DNA from: an uncultured Clostridia bacterium
GTDB lineage: Bacteria; Bacillota; Clostridia; Oscillospirales; Acutalibacteraceae
DNA length: 64,000 nt
Direction: 5' to 3'
Assembly (NCBI GenBank): GCA_937920235.1
Contig: CALGUK010000049.1
Location: 11,677 to 75,676, forward strand
This document shows positions 8,482 to 16,754 of this stretch, piece after piece. Within the stretch, counting starts at the first letter, position 1, and the number at the start of each line of letters is the position of its first letter. The position numbers and the translations under genes were made by a program. The notes under the pieces were generated by a model. It was not told the DNA's origin, made no database searches, and was given only the letters and a program-made list of their open reading frames with translations.

Positions 8482-9660
8482 TTGATTATCAGATTTTTAA
8501 GATTCTTTTTCGGGTATATAAATTTCAGAGCATACGGCGGATTTTCGGACAGATTTTTAAATCTGTGCACAAGAGATGCGATTCCTTTATGGAATATAAA
8601 AAATGTCAAGGGAAATATATCAGCATCAACTACTATTGAGGGTTATCTGTCAATTCGTAAGCCTGCACGGAAATCAGGTATGAAGGTGATATGCCTTGAA
8701 AAGAAAGGTCTTATATTTTTTATGAAGAAAAATAAAGTCCGCGTCGGACTCCTTGCGGGTCTTATATTTTGCGCCGGTGTGACCTTTTTGCTTTCGCAGT
8801 TCGTGTGGAGCGTTTCTTTGGTTGGCAATATATCGCTTGAAGAGGATTATATTCTCGAAAGCTTTGCACGTCACGGCATAAAGGTGGGTGTCCCGATTTC
8901 ATCACTGGATGAAACAGATGCGGTGTCGTTGGTGCAGAGCGAAATTGACGAATTATCGTGGGCAGCAGTTAACAGAAAGGGTACAACGGTTGTGATTGAG
9001 GTCAGAGAGCGTACTGCAGAGCCCGAAATGTATGACAGCGAAACACCTACAAATCTTATTGCCTCAGAAGACGGTGTGATTGTCAGCATAGATGCTCTCT
9101 ACGGAAACGAGGAAGTCAAACCCGGCTCGGCAGTAACAAAGGGTGATTTGCTTATAAGCGGGATAATAACTCTTGCGGACGGAACGGAAAATACAATTCA
9201 TGCAGACGGCTACGTAAAAGCACTTGTAAAGAGAGAAAAAGCATTTACGGGTAATGAATACGAGATTTTTGCACAAACTAAAGAAAAAACGAGAAAAAGC
9301 CTGTTTTTTTTCGGTGTTACAATCCCTTTGGGCAGAGCTGTGCCGCAAACCTTTTTTACAGAGCACAAATCCTTTGTCGAAAGCAGAAATACCCTTTTGC
9401 CTGTGGGATATGTAACAGAATACGGTGCGGAATATGCTGATCAGATTGAACAGCCGGATGCATGTGTGCAGGAGAAAATTGCACTTTGGCAGAACGCATG
9501 TTATGTCAGGGAGCTTCTCGGATTTAGTGAGATTAGAAACTCCTCGGTGAAAAGAAATGAGACCGGAGGAAAAACAAAATTTGTATTTTCCGGTGAATGC
9601 ATGCAGGAAATAGGTGTTTTACAGGAAATTTATGTAGAAAAAAGTGATGACAATACATAA
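8482..9660 (+). CDS. yqfD: YqfD, sporulation protein
   Basis: About 392 residues. It has the YqfD N-terminal segment (GGFSDRFLNLCTRDAIPLWNI), one membrane helix (roughly 90-112, LLAGLIFCAGVTFLLSQFVW) and a long exported part with a POTRA-like beginning (VSLVGNISLEEDYILESFARHGIKVG). I place the start at TTG 8482, five bases after AGGTGA (8471-8476). A longer GTG reading from 8473 begins inside that site. It is coupled to yqfC, and the pairing supports the annotation. Confidence 0.85.
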   Translation: MIIRFLRFFFGYINFRAYGGFSDRFLNLCTRDAIPLWNIKNVKGNISASTTIEGYLSIRKPARKSGMKVICLEKKGLIFFMKKNKVRVGLLAGLIFCAGVTFLLSQFVWSVSLVGNISLEEDYILESFARHGIKVGVPISSLDETDAVSLVQSEIDELSWAAVNRKGTTVVIEVRERTAEPEMYDSETPTNLIASEDGVIVSIDALYGNEEVKPGSAVTKGDLLISGIITLADGTENTIHADGYVKALVKREKAFTGNEYEIFAQTKEKTRKSLFFFGVTIPLGRAVPQTFFTEHKSFVESRNTLLPVGYVTEYGAEYADQIEQPDACVQEKIALWQNACYVRELLGFSEIRNSSVKRNETGGKTKFVFSGECMQEIGVLQEIYVEKSDDNT

Positions 9661-9719
9661 AAAGTGTGCTAAAATATAATGAAAATATACTAATTTAAGT
9701 TGTGAGCAGGTGAGTGAAT

Positions 9720-10682
9720 TTGTTTGAACAGATAATCAATGTTGACAGAATGGAGCAAACAGTCAGCCTTTTTGGCAGCTTTGATGAAAATATCAGACTT
9801 ATTGAGGCTCAGTACGGAGTAAAAGTTGTCAGCAGAGGCTCTGAAATAAAAGTCAGTGGAGATGCCGAAAATGTTTCTAAAGCAGTCAGAGCGATAAACG
9901 GCTTGCTGACGCTTATAAATCGTGGCGAAGCACTTTCAGAGCAGAATGTGAGATATGTGCTCTCCCTTGTGAACGAGGGAAATGAGGACAAGCTATGCGA
10001 AATGACGGGAGACTGCATCTGTATTACAGCAAAAGGAAAACCGATAAAGCCGAAAACTCTCGGACAGAAAAAATATCTCGATTGCATTAAAAATAATACT
10101 ATTACTCTCGGGGCAGGACCTGCAGGAACCGGAAAAACGTATCTTGCGGTTGCAATGGCGGTCAATGCTTTCCGTGCAAAAGAGGTCAACAGAATAATTC
10201 TTACCCGCCCGGCTGTTGAGGCAGGCGAAAAATTGGGATTTCTTCCGGGCGATCTGCAACAGAAGGTTGACCCGTATTTAAGGCCGTTATATGATGCACT
10301 TTTTGATATGCTCGGAGCAGAAAGCTTTCAGCGATATCAGGAGAGAGGCAGTATTGAGGTTGCACCCCTGGCATATATGCGCGGACGAACTCTCGACGAC
10401 AGCTTTATCATTCTCGACGAGGCACAGAATACGACCCGGGAGCAGATGAAAATGTTCCTTACGCGTTTAGGCTTTAATTCCAAAATTGTTGTTACGGGTG
10501 ATATAACTCAGATTGATCTGCCCGACGGTAAGAAGTCAGGACTTGTGGAAGCTATGAAAATTCTGAAAGGAATTGACGATATTGCAATAAATATATTTAC
10601 GGAAAAAGATGTGGTCAGACATCGTCTTGTTCAGGATATTATCAAGGCATATGAAAGACAGGAAATGAGGAAAAATAAATGA
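9720..10682 (+). CDS. phoH: PhoH-family ATPase
   Basis: About 320 residues: an N-terminal KH-like segment, then a P-loop ATPase with Walker A GPAGTGKT, the LTRPAVEAGEKLGFLPGD block and Walker B FIILDEAQN. PhoH proteins are predicted RNA-linked ATPases. The fixed neighbourhood yqfD-phoH-ybeY-dgkA-era points to rRNA or ribosome maturation. The start is TTG 9720, five bases after AGGTGAG. The stop overlaps the ybeY ATG by four bases, indicating translational coupling. Confidence 0.93.
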   Translation: MFEQIINVDRMEQTVSLFGSFDENIRLIEAQYGVKVVSRGSEIKVSGDAENVSKAVRAINGLLTLINRGEALSEQNVRYVLSLVNEGNEDKLCEMTGDCICITAKGKPIKPKTLGQKKYLDCIKNNTITLGAGPAGTGKTYLAVAMAVNAFRAKEVNRIILTRPAVEAGEKLGFLPGDLQQKVDPYLRPLYDALFDMLGAESFQRYQERGSIEVAPLAYMRGRTLDDSFIILDEAQNTTREQMKMFLTRLGFNSKIVVTGDITQIDLPDGKKSGLVEAMKILKGIDDIAINIFTEKDVVRHRLVQDIIKAYERQEMRKNK

Positions 10683-11185
10683 ACGAGAAACTAAAGGTAA
10701 TAATTGACAATAAACAGAATATAATGAAAATTCCAACGGGTGTGAGAATGCTCGTGAGACGATGCTGTAAAGCGGTTCTTATTCACGAAAATTTTACTGA
10801 TCTTGCCGAAATCAGTGTTTCCTTTGTGGATGATGATACGATTCACGAGCTTAATCTTAAGCATCGCGGAATCGACAGAAGTACAGATGTCCTGAGTTTT
10901 CCTATGGGAGAAAACGGAGAGTATGATATAAATCACGACACAGGCGCAAAAATTCTCGGTGACATTATAATTTCTATAGAACACGCATATGACCAGTCAG
11001 AAAAATACGGCCATACGCTTCAGCGTGAAATAGGCTTTCTCACAGTTCACTCCCTTCTTCATCTTTTGGGCTATGACCACGAAAACGGCGGACTTGAGGC
11101 TGTTCAGATGAGAGAAAAAGAGGAAGCCGTGCTGACTAAAATCGGACTTAAAAGAAACGGCAGTTATTATTTTGACGGAGAATAA
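10679..11185 (+). CDS. ybeY: YbeY, rRNA maturation endoribonuclease
   Basis: 168 residues with the zinc-binding HSLLHLLGYDHE motif (His-x3-His-x5-His) and the upstream DVLSFPMG segment. YbeY is a metal-dependent endoribonuclease active in 16S rRNA 3' end processing and ribosome quality control. It overlaps phoH by four bases and is followed two bases later by dgkA. Confidence 0.95.
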   Translation: MNEKLKVIIDNKQNIMKIPTGVRMLVRRCCKAVLIHENFTDLAEISVSFVDDDTIHELNLKHRGIDRSTDVLSFPMGENGEYDINHDTGAKILGDIIISIEHAYDQSEKYGHTLQREIGFLTVHSLLHLLGYDHENGGLEAVQMREKEEAVLTKIGLKRNGSYYFDGE

Positions 11186-11187
11186 TT

Positions 11188-11667
11188 ATGAAGGATTTGC
11201 TCAAGGGCTTCGGATATGCTTTTAACGGCATTTATCTTGCAATAGCAAAAGAGAGAAATATGCGAATACATATCGTCTGCATGATATATATGTTTTTCTT
11301 TCTTTTTGCATTTGAATTTTTTGAGATTACCAAAACTCAAACGGCAATTTTGCTTTTGGCCTGTGGCCTTGTAATCGGTGCCGAGCTTATAAATACGGCT
11401 GTTGAGGCGGCTGTCGATCTTCACGGAAAGCAACATACAGCTCTCGGCAAAACGGCAAAGGATTGTGCTGCGGGAGCGGTTCTTGTTTTTGCAATATTTG
11501 CTGTTCTGTGCGGTGTCGCTATCATGTATCAGCCTACGGCATTTGCCGAAATGTTTGCTTATTTTGCAGAAAAACCTGTGGCAATAGCGCTTTTTGCAGT
11601 ATCCGTCATAATTTTTACAATATTTATTTTTAAGGGCTTGCCCTTTACATCCAAGGAGAATAAATGA
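11188..11667 (+). CDS. dgkA: Diacylglycerol/undecaprenol kinase family protein (DgkA)
   Basis: 159 residues with several membrane helices and the DgkA signature ELINTAVEAAVDL. In Gram-positives this family phosphorylates undecaprenol and so feeds the lipid carrier pool for cell-wall synthesis. The protein has an additional hydrophobic C-terminal segment (about 120-155) beyond the trimeric kinase core. The stop overlaps the era start by four bases. Confidence 0.85.
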   Translation: MKDLLKGFGYAFNGIYLAIAKERNMRIHIVCMIYMFFFLFAFEFFEITKTQTAILLLACGLVIGAELINTAVEAAVDLHGKQHTALGKTAKDCAAGAVLVFAIFAVLCGVAIMYQPTAFAEMFAYFAEKPVAIALFAVSVIIFTIFIFKGLPFTSKENK

Positions 11668-12557
11668 ATACACCAAAAACAGCTTTTATAGCAATAGTCG
11701 GAAAGGCCAATGTGGGCAAATCCTCAATTCTTAATAAGCTTCTGGGAACTAAAATTGCAATAGTTTCCTCAAAGCCGCAAACGACAAGAACACGTATTAT
11801 GGGCGTTCTCACAACCGACGATAACATACAGCTTGTCTTTACTGATACACCCGGATTTCATAAGCCGAGGACAAAGCTCGGTGAGAAAATGGTTAAAGCA
11901 GTCAGCGACAGCATTGACGGTGTGGATGCCTGTCTTATGGTTGTTGAGCCGGAGGGAGAACTGAATCCTGCAGAGCTCGAGCTTCTCGAAAAAATAAAAA
12001 AAGGTAAGAATCCCACAATACTTGCAATAAATAAAATTGATACGGTTAAAGAAAAAGAAAATCTTATCTCTCGTATTGCAGAGATGACGGAACATTATGA
12101 TTTCGATGCTGTTGTTCCCGTTTCCGCACAGACGGGAAACGGAATTGATGCTCTTCTTGAAGAGTTGAAAAAGCTTTCATTTGAGTCCGAGCACTTTTTC
12201 CCAGATGATACTTTGACGGATCAACCGGAAAGAGTTCTTGCAGGAGAAATCATCCGAGAAAAAATGTTGAGATTGTTGGATAAGGAAATTCCTCACGGAA
12301 CTGCTGTCAGTATTGAAAAAATGCGTGAGCGCAGTGACGGAATAATGGATGTTGAGGCAACAATTTATTGTGAGCGCGACAGTCACAAGGGAATTATAAT
12401 CGGAAAAGGCGGAGCAATGCTTAAAAAGATCTCCACCTATGCAAGACAGGATATGGAAAATTTTTTTGACTGTAAAATCAACCTTCAGTGTTGGGTAAAG
12501 GTTAAAGAGGGCTGGAGAAACCGCGAAGGACTTATTCATAATTTCGGCTTGGATTGA
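11664..12557 (+). CDS. era: Era, ribosome-assembly GTPase
   Basis: 297 residues. The N-terminal GTPase carries G1 GKANVGKSS, the DTPGF G3 motif and NKID (G4). A C-terminal KH domain with GIIIGKGGAMLKKI binds the 3' end of 16S rRNA. It is placed as usual between dgkA and yqzL/recO. Confidence 0.97.
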   Translation: MNTPKTAFIAIVGKANVGKSSILNKLLGTKIAIVSSKPQTTRTRIMGVLTTDDNIQLVFTDTPGFHKPRTKLGEKMVKAVSDSIDGVDACLMVVEPEGELNPAELELLEKIKKGKNPTILAINKIDTVKEKENLISRIAEMTEHYDFDAVVPVSAQTGNGIDALLEELKKLSFESEHFFPDDTLTDQPERVLAGEIIREKMLRLLDKEIPHGTAVSIEKMRERSDGIMDVEATIYCERDSHKGIIIGKGGAMLKKISTYARQDMENFFDCKINLQCWVKVKEGWRNREGLIHNFGLD

Positions 12558-12623
12558 TTTGTCAATTATAATTGAATTTTCCATTTATAATCACATACCA
12601 AAATGCCAAATTATTAACGGTAG

Positions 12624-12800
12624 GTGATTAAAACGGACAGTATTTCAATATGGAGCAGATTTACACAAAGTGGCAGAGTTGAGGATTATCTTATGTATAA
12701 GAAATCTCTCGAGGAAAAAAAGAAACCTCTATTTGACGGAGAACAGGACTATGAGGATGAATACGGACGGTCTGATACTCAAGGAACAGAATATTGGTGA
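12624..12800 (+). CDS. yqzL: YqzL-like small protein between era and recO
   Basis: A 58-codon frame that reads IWSRFTQSGRVEDYLMYK near its start. This matches the W-x2-F-x2-(S/T)-G-x(4)-YL-x-YK pattern of the YqzL family, which lies between era and recO in Bacillus and Clostridia. The charged C-terminal half overlaps recO by about 50 bases in another frame. The start is unclear: GTG 12624 lies inside the best ribosome site (AGGTGA, 12622-12627), whereas the in-frame codon at the proper spacing (12633) is ACG. Function unknown. Confidence 0.65.
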   Translation: MIKTDSISIWSRFTQSGRVEDYLMYKKSLEEKKKPLFDGEQDYEDEYGRSDTQGTEYW

Positions 12801-13491
12801 AAAAGACAAGCTCGTTACGGTGCTGACACGCCACAACGGGCTTGTGCGTGCTTTTGTCCGAGGTGCAAAATCCGTAAATAACCGAAAAAACAGTTCCACG
12901 GGAATGTTTTGCTATTCTGCTCTGTCTCTTTATAAATCCAAGGACAGTTACATAATCGATGAGGCAGAACCGATTGAGGTTTTTTTTGAATTGAGAACTG
13001 ATTTGGAAAAGCTTGCTCTTGCTCAGTATTTTGCTGAGCTCGTGATATCTCTTGTCCAGGAGGATGAACCGGCTGAAGAATACCTGAGACTTATACTCAA
13101 TTCTCTGAATTTTCTTTGTAACGGGAAACTGCCGCCGTCACAGATAAAAGCGATTATTGAAATGCGTATTATGTGTATTGCAGGCTTTATGCCGAATATC
13201 ATAGCCTGTGACAGATGCGGAGAATATGAAACAGAGACTATGTATTTTGATATAGACAACGGAATTATATACTGTGAAAACTGCGGCTCGGGGCAGGTAC
13301 TGTTGCCTCTTGATATAGGTCTTGTAAAGGCGATAAGACATATTGCTTTTTCCGAGTTTGATAAAATATATTCCTTCAGAATGGAGGATTATGCTTTGCC
13401 TGACCTTACTTATATTACGGAAAAATATCTGCTTTCCCGATTGCAACGGAATTTCAAGACATTAGATTTTTATAAGGAAATAACAAAATGA
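12751..13491 (+). CDS. recO: RecO, recombination mediator protein
   Basis: About 246 residues. The N-terminal OB-fold begins MNTDGLILKEQNIGEKDKLV. A four-cysteine zinc motif follows in the C-terminal half (CDRCG and CENCG, about 20 residues apart). RecO loads RecA with RecR at single-strand gaps. The start is ATG 12751 or 12757; a longer upstream reading to 12670 has no family similarity and would cover yqzL. The stop overlaps mutS2 by four bases. Confidence 0.92.
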   Translation: MRMNTDGLILKEQNIGEKDKLVTVLTRHNGLVRAFVRGAKSVNNRKNSSTGMFCYSALSLYKSKDSYIIDEAEPIEVFFELRTDLEKLALAQYFAELVISLVQEDEPAEEYLRLILNSLNFLCNGKLPPSQIKAIIEMRIMCIAGFMPNIIACDRCGEYETETMYFDIDNGIIYCENCGSGQVLLPLDIGLVKAIRHIAFSEFDKIYSFRMEDYALPDLTYITEKYLLSRLQRNFKTLDFYKEITK

Positions 13492-15869
13492 ATAAGCATT
13501 ATACTTCACTTGAACTTGATAAAATACTTAAAATGCTGAGTGATACGGCTTCCTGTGCGGATGCCAAGGAAATCGCTCTGAGCATTAAGCCTGCCACGGA
13601 CTATTTTGAGGTTCTCGGGTTGCTTGATAAAACGGAGTCGGCATATATCCTGATTGCAAAATTCGGAGCGCCGTCCTTCAGCGGACTGATAAATGTCAAT
13701 AATGCATTAAGCCGTGCAAATGCGGGAGGCTCGCTGTCTGCAGGAGAATTGCTCAAAATTGCCGCCACGCTTAAAGCTGTGCGCGGAATCACTGTGTGGT
13801 ATGAAAAATGCTCAGGTATGGAAACGGCACTTGACGACCTTTTCAGCTCACTTTATCCCAATAAATATCTTGAGGAAAAGATCACAAATGCCATTCTTTC
13901 CGAAACTGAAATAAGCGATAATGCTTCGCCGGAGCTTAAGGAAATCCGTCGCAAAAAACGGCATTATGAAAATAAAATCCGCGAACAGCTTGATTCAATG
14001 ATTCATTCGAGCCACTATTCAAAGGTTCTTCGAGACGGAATTATAACTCAGCGAAACGGACGCTTTGTTGTGCCCGTAAAGGCTGAAAACAGAAGTGATG
14101 TTGCAGGCATGGTTCACGATACCTCCGGCAGCGGTGCGACAGTGTTTATAGAGCCTGCTGCGGTTGTCGAGGCAAACAATGAGATCAAGGTGCTTGAAAG
14201 TCGCGAACAGGACGAAATCGAAAGAATTCTTGCAGAACTCTCTCAATCAGCGGGAGAGTTTGAGGATACAATAAAAATCAGCTTTGATTCTGCTGTTATG
14301 CTTGACTTGATTTTTGCCAAAGCACATCTTGCTTACAAAATGAAGGCAAGCAGACCGATCCTCAATAATGACGGAGAGATTTTGCTGAAAAAAGCAAGAC
14401 ACCCTCTGATTGATCCGAAAACGGTTGTTCCCGTAGATATATCCCTCGGAATTGATTTCGATTCATTGGTAATAACGGGAGCTAACACGGGCGGTAAAAC
14501 CGTATCCATAAAAACCATCGGTTTGCTGGCTCTTATGGCAGAATGCGGCCTTATGCTTCCCGTAACAGACAACAGTCGCATCTCGGTTTTTGATAATGTA
14601 CTTGCAGATATCGGTGACGAGCAGAGCATTGAGCAGTCCCTTTCAACCTTCTCTGCACATATGGCAAATGTAGTTGAAATACTGAAAAATGCCGATGATA
14701 GAAGTCTCGTGCTCATCGATGAGCTCGGCGCGGGAACCGACCCTGTTGAGGGAGCTGCGCTCGCTGTTGCCGTTCTTGAGGAATTGAGACAAAAGGGTGC
14801 AAAAATTGCCGCCACAACTCATTATTCCGAGCTTAAGGAATATGCTTTGAAAACCCCACGGGTTGAAAACGGATGCTGTGAATTTGACGTTGCCTCGTTG
14901 AAGCCTACATACCGTCTTATTACGGGTATGCCGGGTCGTTCAAACGCTCTTGCCATTGCAGGACGTTTAGGTGTTGATGAAAAGATAATAGAATTTGCCA
15001 GAGCACTTATTTCAGAGGAGGATACACGGTTTGAGGATGCTGTAGATACGCTCGAGTCGGCACGCAAGGCATTAGAGGACGACAAAAAGAGACTCGAGGA
15101 AGAGAAAATGTCACTTATACGACGTAAGGAAGAGTCGGATAAGGCTCTGGAAAAAGCAAAGGCTTTGAGCGAAAAGGAAATTTCAAGAGCAAGACAAGAA
15201 GCGGAAAGAATCGTCGATAATGCCCGCCGTGCAGGAAATTCTCTGCTTCTTGAAATAGAACAGCTTAAAAAAGAGCAGGCTAAGGAAAATAATCTCAGAG
15301 AAATTGCAAGAAAAGCAAAAGCCGCTATGGGCAGACAGCTTGATAAAATGGAGGAGATTGAGAGAGGCCTTGATACTGATGATGCTGATTATGTTCTTCC
15401 CAGACCGTTGAAGGCAGGGGACAGAGTTTTTGTCAGAACTCTCGGAGGTGAAGCGCAGGTTCTCTCGGTTGACGAAAAGAAAAAAATTGCTCAGGTTCAA
15501 TCCGGTATGATAAAAATGAAGGTCGATCTATCCGATATACGTCTGATAGGCGGTCAGAAACAGCCGAAAAAACAGCACGGCGGCAACCGTACTGTTCATA
15601 CGGGAAGTTCAAAAGCAACCGCATCGTCAAATTCATCCATTGACCTCCGCGGAACCACCGTTGAGGAGGCAATGCTAGACCTTGATAAGTTTATAGACGG
15701 AGTGCTCCGTACCGGACTTAATGAGATTACCATTATTCACGGAAAAGGAACAGGTGCGCTCCGCAAGGGGATTCACGTATATCTCCGTAAGCATCCGAAT
15801 ATCAGAACCTTCCGAGTAGGCACTTTCGGTGAGGGTGAAGAGGGTGTTACAATAGCTGAACTGAAATAA
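13488..15869 (+). CDS. mutS2: MutS2, endonuclease and ribosome-splitting ATPase family
   Basis: 793 residues: MutS-like core and clamp, Walker A GANTGGKTVS, Walker B LVLIDELGAGTDP, a long Lys/Glu coiled coil (about 520-630) and a C-terminal Smr nuclease domain with IDLRG and HGKGTGALRKG. In B. subtilis the homologue acts on collided ribosomes; in other bacteria it limits recombination. It is the last gene of the yqfC-mutS2 run. Confidence 0.95.
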   Translation: MNKHYTSLELDKILKMLSDTASCADAKEIALSIKPATDYFEVLGLLDKTESAYILIAKFGAPSFSGLINVNNALSRANAGGSLSAGELLKIAATLKAVRGITVWYEKCSGMETALDDLFSSLYPNKYLEEKITNAILSETEISDNASPELKEIRRKKRHYENKIREQLDSMIHSSHYSKVLRDGIITQRNGRFVVPVKAENRSDVAGMVHDTSGSGATVFIEPAAVVEANNEIKVLESREQDEIERILAELSQSAGEFEDTIKISFDSAVMLDLIFAKAHLAYKMKASRPILNNDGEILLKKARHPLIDPKTVVPVDISLGIDFDSLVITGANTGGKTVSIKTIGLLALMAECGLMLPVTDNSRISVFDNVLADIGDEQSIEQSLSTFSAHMANVVEILKNADDRSLVLIDELGAGTDPVEGAALAVAVLEELRQKGAKIAATTHYSELKEYALKTPRVENGCCEFDVASLKPTYRLITGMPGRSNALAIAGRLGVDEKIIEFARALISEEDTRFEDAVDTLESARKALEDDKKRLEEEKMSLIRRKEESDKALEKAKALSEKEISRARQEAERIVDNARRAGNSLLLEIEQLKKEQAKENNLREIARKAKAAMGRQLDKMEEIERGLDTDDADYVLPRPLKAGDRVFVRTLGGEAQVLSVDEKKKIAQVQSGMIKMKVDLSDIRLIGGQKQPKKQHGGNRTVHTGSSKATASSNSSIDLRGTTVEEAMLDLDKFIDGVLRTGLNEITIIHGKGTGALRKGIHVYLRKHPNIRTFRVGTFGEGEEGVTIAELK

Positions 15870-15872
15870 ATG

Positions 15873-15901
15873 TTGCAAAATTTGCTTTGTTATGTTAATA
15901 T
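15873..15901 (+). promoter_or_regulatory. Sigma-A promoter of the lipoprotein gene
   Basis: TTGCAA and TAATAT with a 17-base spacer, just after the mutS2 stop and 38 bases before the lipoprotein ATG. Confidence 0.65.
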
Positions 15902-15938
15902 AAATTTATAACAAAACATCAAAAAGGAGTTTTTCAGA

Positions 15939-16277
15939 ATGACTAAAAAAGTAATTGCGGTTGTATTGGCACTTCTTTCGGTTACTCTTCTTTTTGCTTC
16001 ATGCACCGACAAGTATGAAGAGTCCCAGAGAGTGAAGAATGCAAACGGGGAAGAAATTATTATATACAAAAATGAAGACGGCGAGGAGTTTGTTAAGAAT
16101 AAAGAGGGCGATATGGTGCCGATTTCTCCTGATGAAGACGGCTTCTATTCCGATCTTGACAGCCTTATCGAAAATCCCAAGACGGAGGAGGGTAAGGATG
16201 CCGAGGGAATTACTCTCGGTGACAATACCGGTAATGAGGTTTCAATCAGATATGAGGATATAGCTCAGGTTTCATAA
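15939..16277 (+). CDS. Small acidic lipoprotein, function unknown
   Basis: 112 residues with a lipoprotein signal peptide (MTKK, hydrophobic core, lipobox LFASC; Cys about residue 22). The mature part is short, very rich in Glu and Asp, and lacks recognisable domains. It has an AAGGAG site and its own promoter. The only stem-loop after it is the one at 16330, which overlaps the next promoter start. Confidence 0.75.
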   Translation: MTKKVIAVVLALLSVTLLFASCTDKYEESQRVKNANGEEIIIYKNEDGEEFVKNKEGDMVPISPDEDGFYSDLDSLIENPKTEEGKDAEGITLGDNTGNEVSIRYEDIAQVS

Positions 16278-16296
16278 AAAAATATTGAAATATTTC

Positions 16297-16325
16297 TTGA
16301 CAAATATAATATTATTTAGTATAAT
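16297..16325 (+). promoter_or_regulatory. Perfect-consensus sigma-A promoter of ylxM-ffh
   Basis: TTGACA and TATAAT with exactly 17 bases between. This should be a strong constitutive promoter for the SRP/ribosome-maturation operon. Confidence 0.9.
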
Positions 16326-16329
16326 ACCA

Positions 16330-16366
16330 CTCTGTAAAGTCAATGTGCTTTACAGAGTTATTTTTT
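16330..16366 (+). terminator. Stem-loop overlapping the ylxM transcription start
   Basis: CTCTGTAAAG (16330-16339) pairs perfectly with CTTTACAGAG (16348-16357) and is followed by TTATTTTTT. For read-through from the lipoprotein gene it is a normal terminator. For the promoter at 16297-16325, whose start should fall near 16332, nearly the whole stem would form the very 5' end of the mRNA. Confidence 0.7.
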
Positions 16367-16383
16367 CGGAAGGAGTGAATTTC

Positions 16384-16746
16384 GTGGCTAATAATGTTGA
16401 GATATCAATACTTTTTGACCTTTACGGTGAGGCATTGACTGTGAAACAGCGCGATTATCTTAATTATTACTACAACGACGATCTTTCTCTTTCTGAAATT
16501 GCCGAGAATGAGGGAATAACCCGTCAGGGTGTGCGTGATGCAATTAAAAGAGCTGAGGCACTTCTTTATGATATGGAGTCCAAGCTGAAATTCTCTCAGA
16601 GACTCGAAAAAATGCAGGGCGGACTTGAAACTATTATGAAATGTGCTGAGGATATTAACGAATATAACCTTTCACACGGTCTTTCCCGCGAAATAAACGA
16701 TTTAACAGTTAAGATAAAGTCAACTGCACTTTCCTTGACAGAATAG
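16384..16746 (+). CDS. ylxM: YlxM, helix-turn-helix partner of Ffh
   Basis: 120 residues with a sigma-70 region 4-like helix-turn-helix: LTVKQRDYLNYYYNDDLSL followed by SEIAENEGITRQGVRDAIKRAE. YlxM proteins are encoded before ffh in Firmicutes and are thought to assist the signal recognition particle. The start is GTG 16384 behind AAGGAG; the upstream in-frame reading covers the promoter and stem-loop and is rejected. Confidence 0.92.
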   Translation: MANNVEISILFDLYGEALTVKQRDYLNYYYNDDLSLSEIAENEGITRQGVRDAIKRAEALLYDMESKLKFSQRLEKMQGGLETIMKCAEDINEYNLSHGLSREINDLTVKIKSTALSLTE

Positions 16747-16754
16747 GAGGAATT

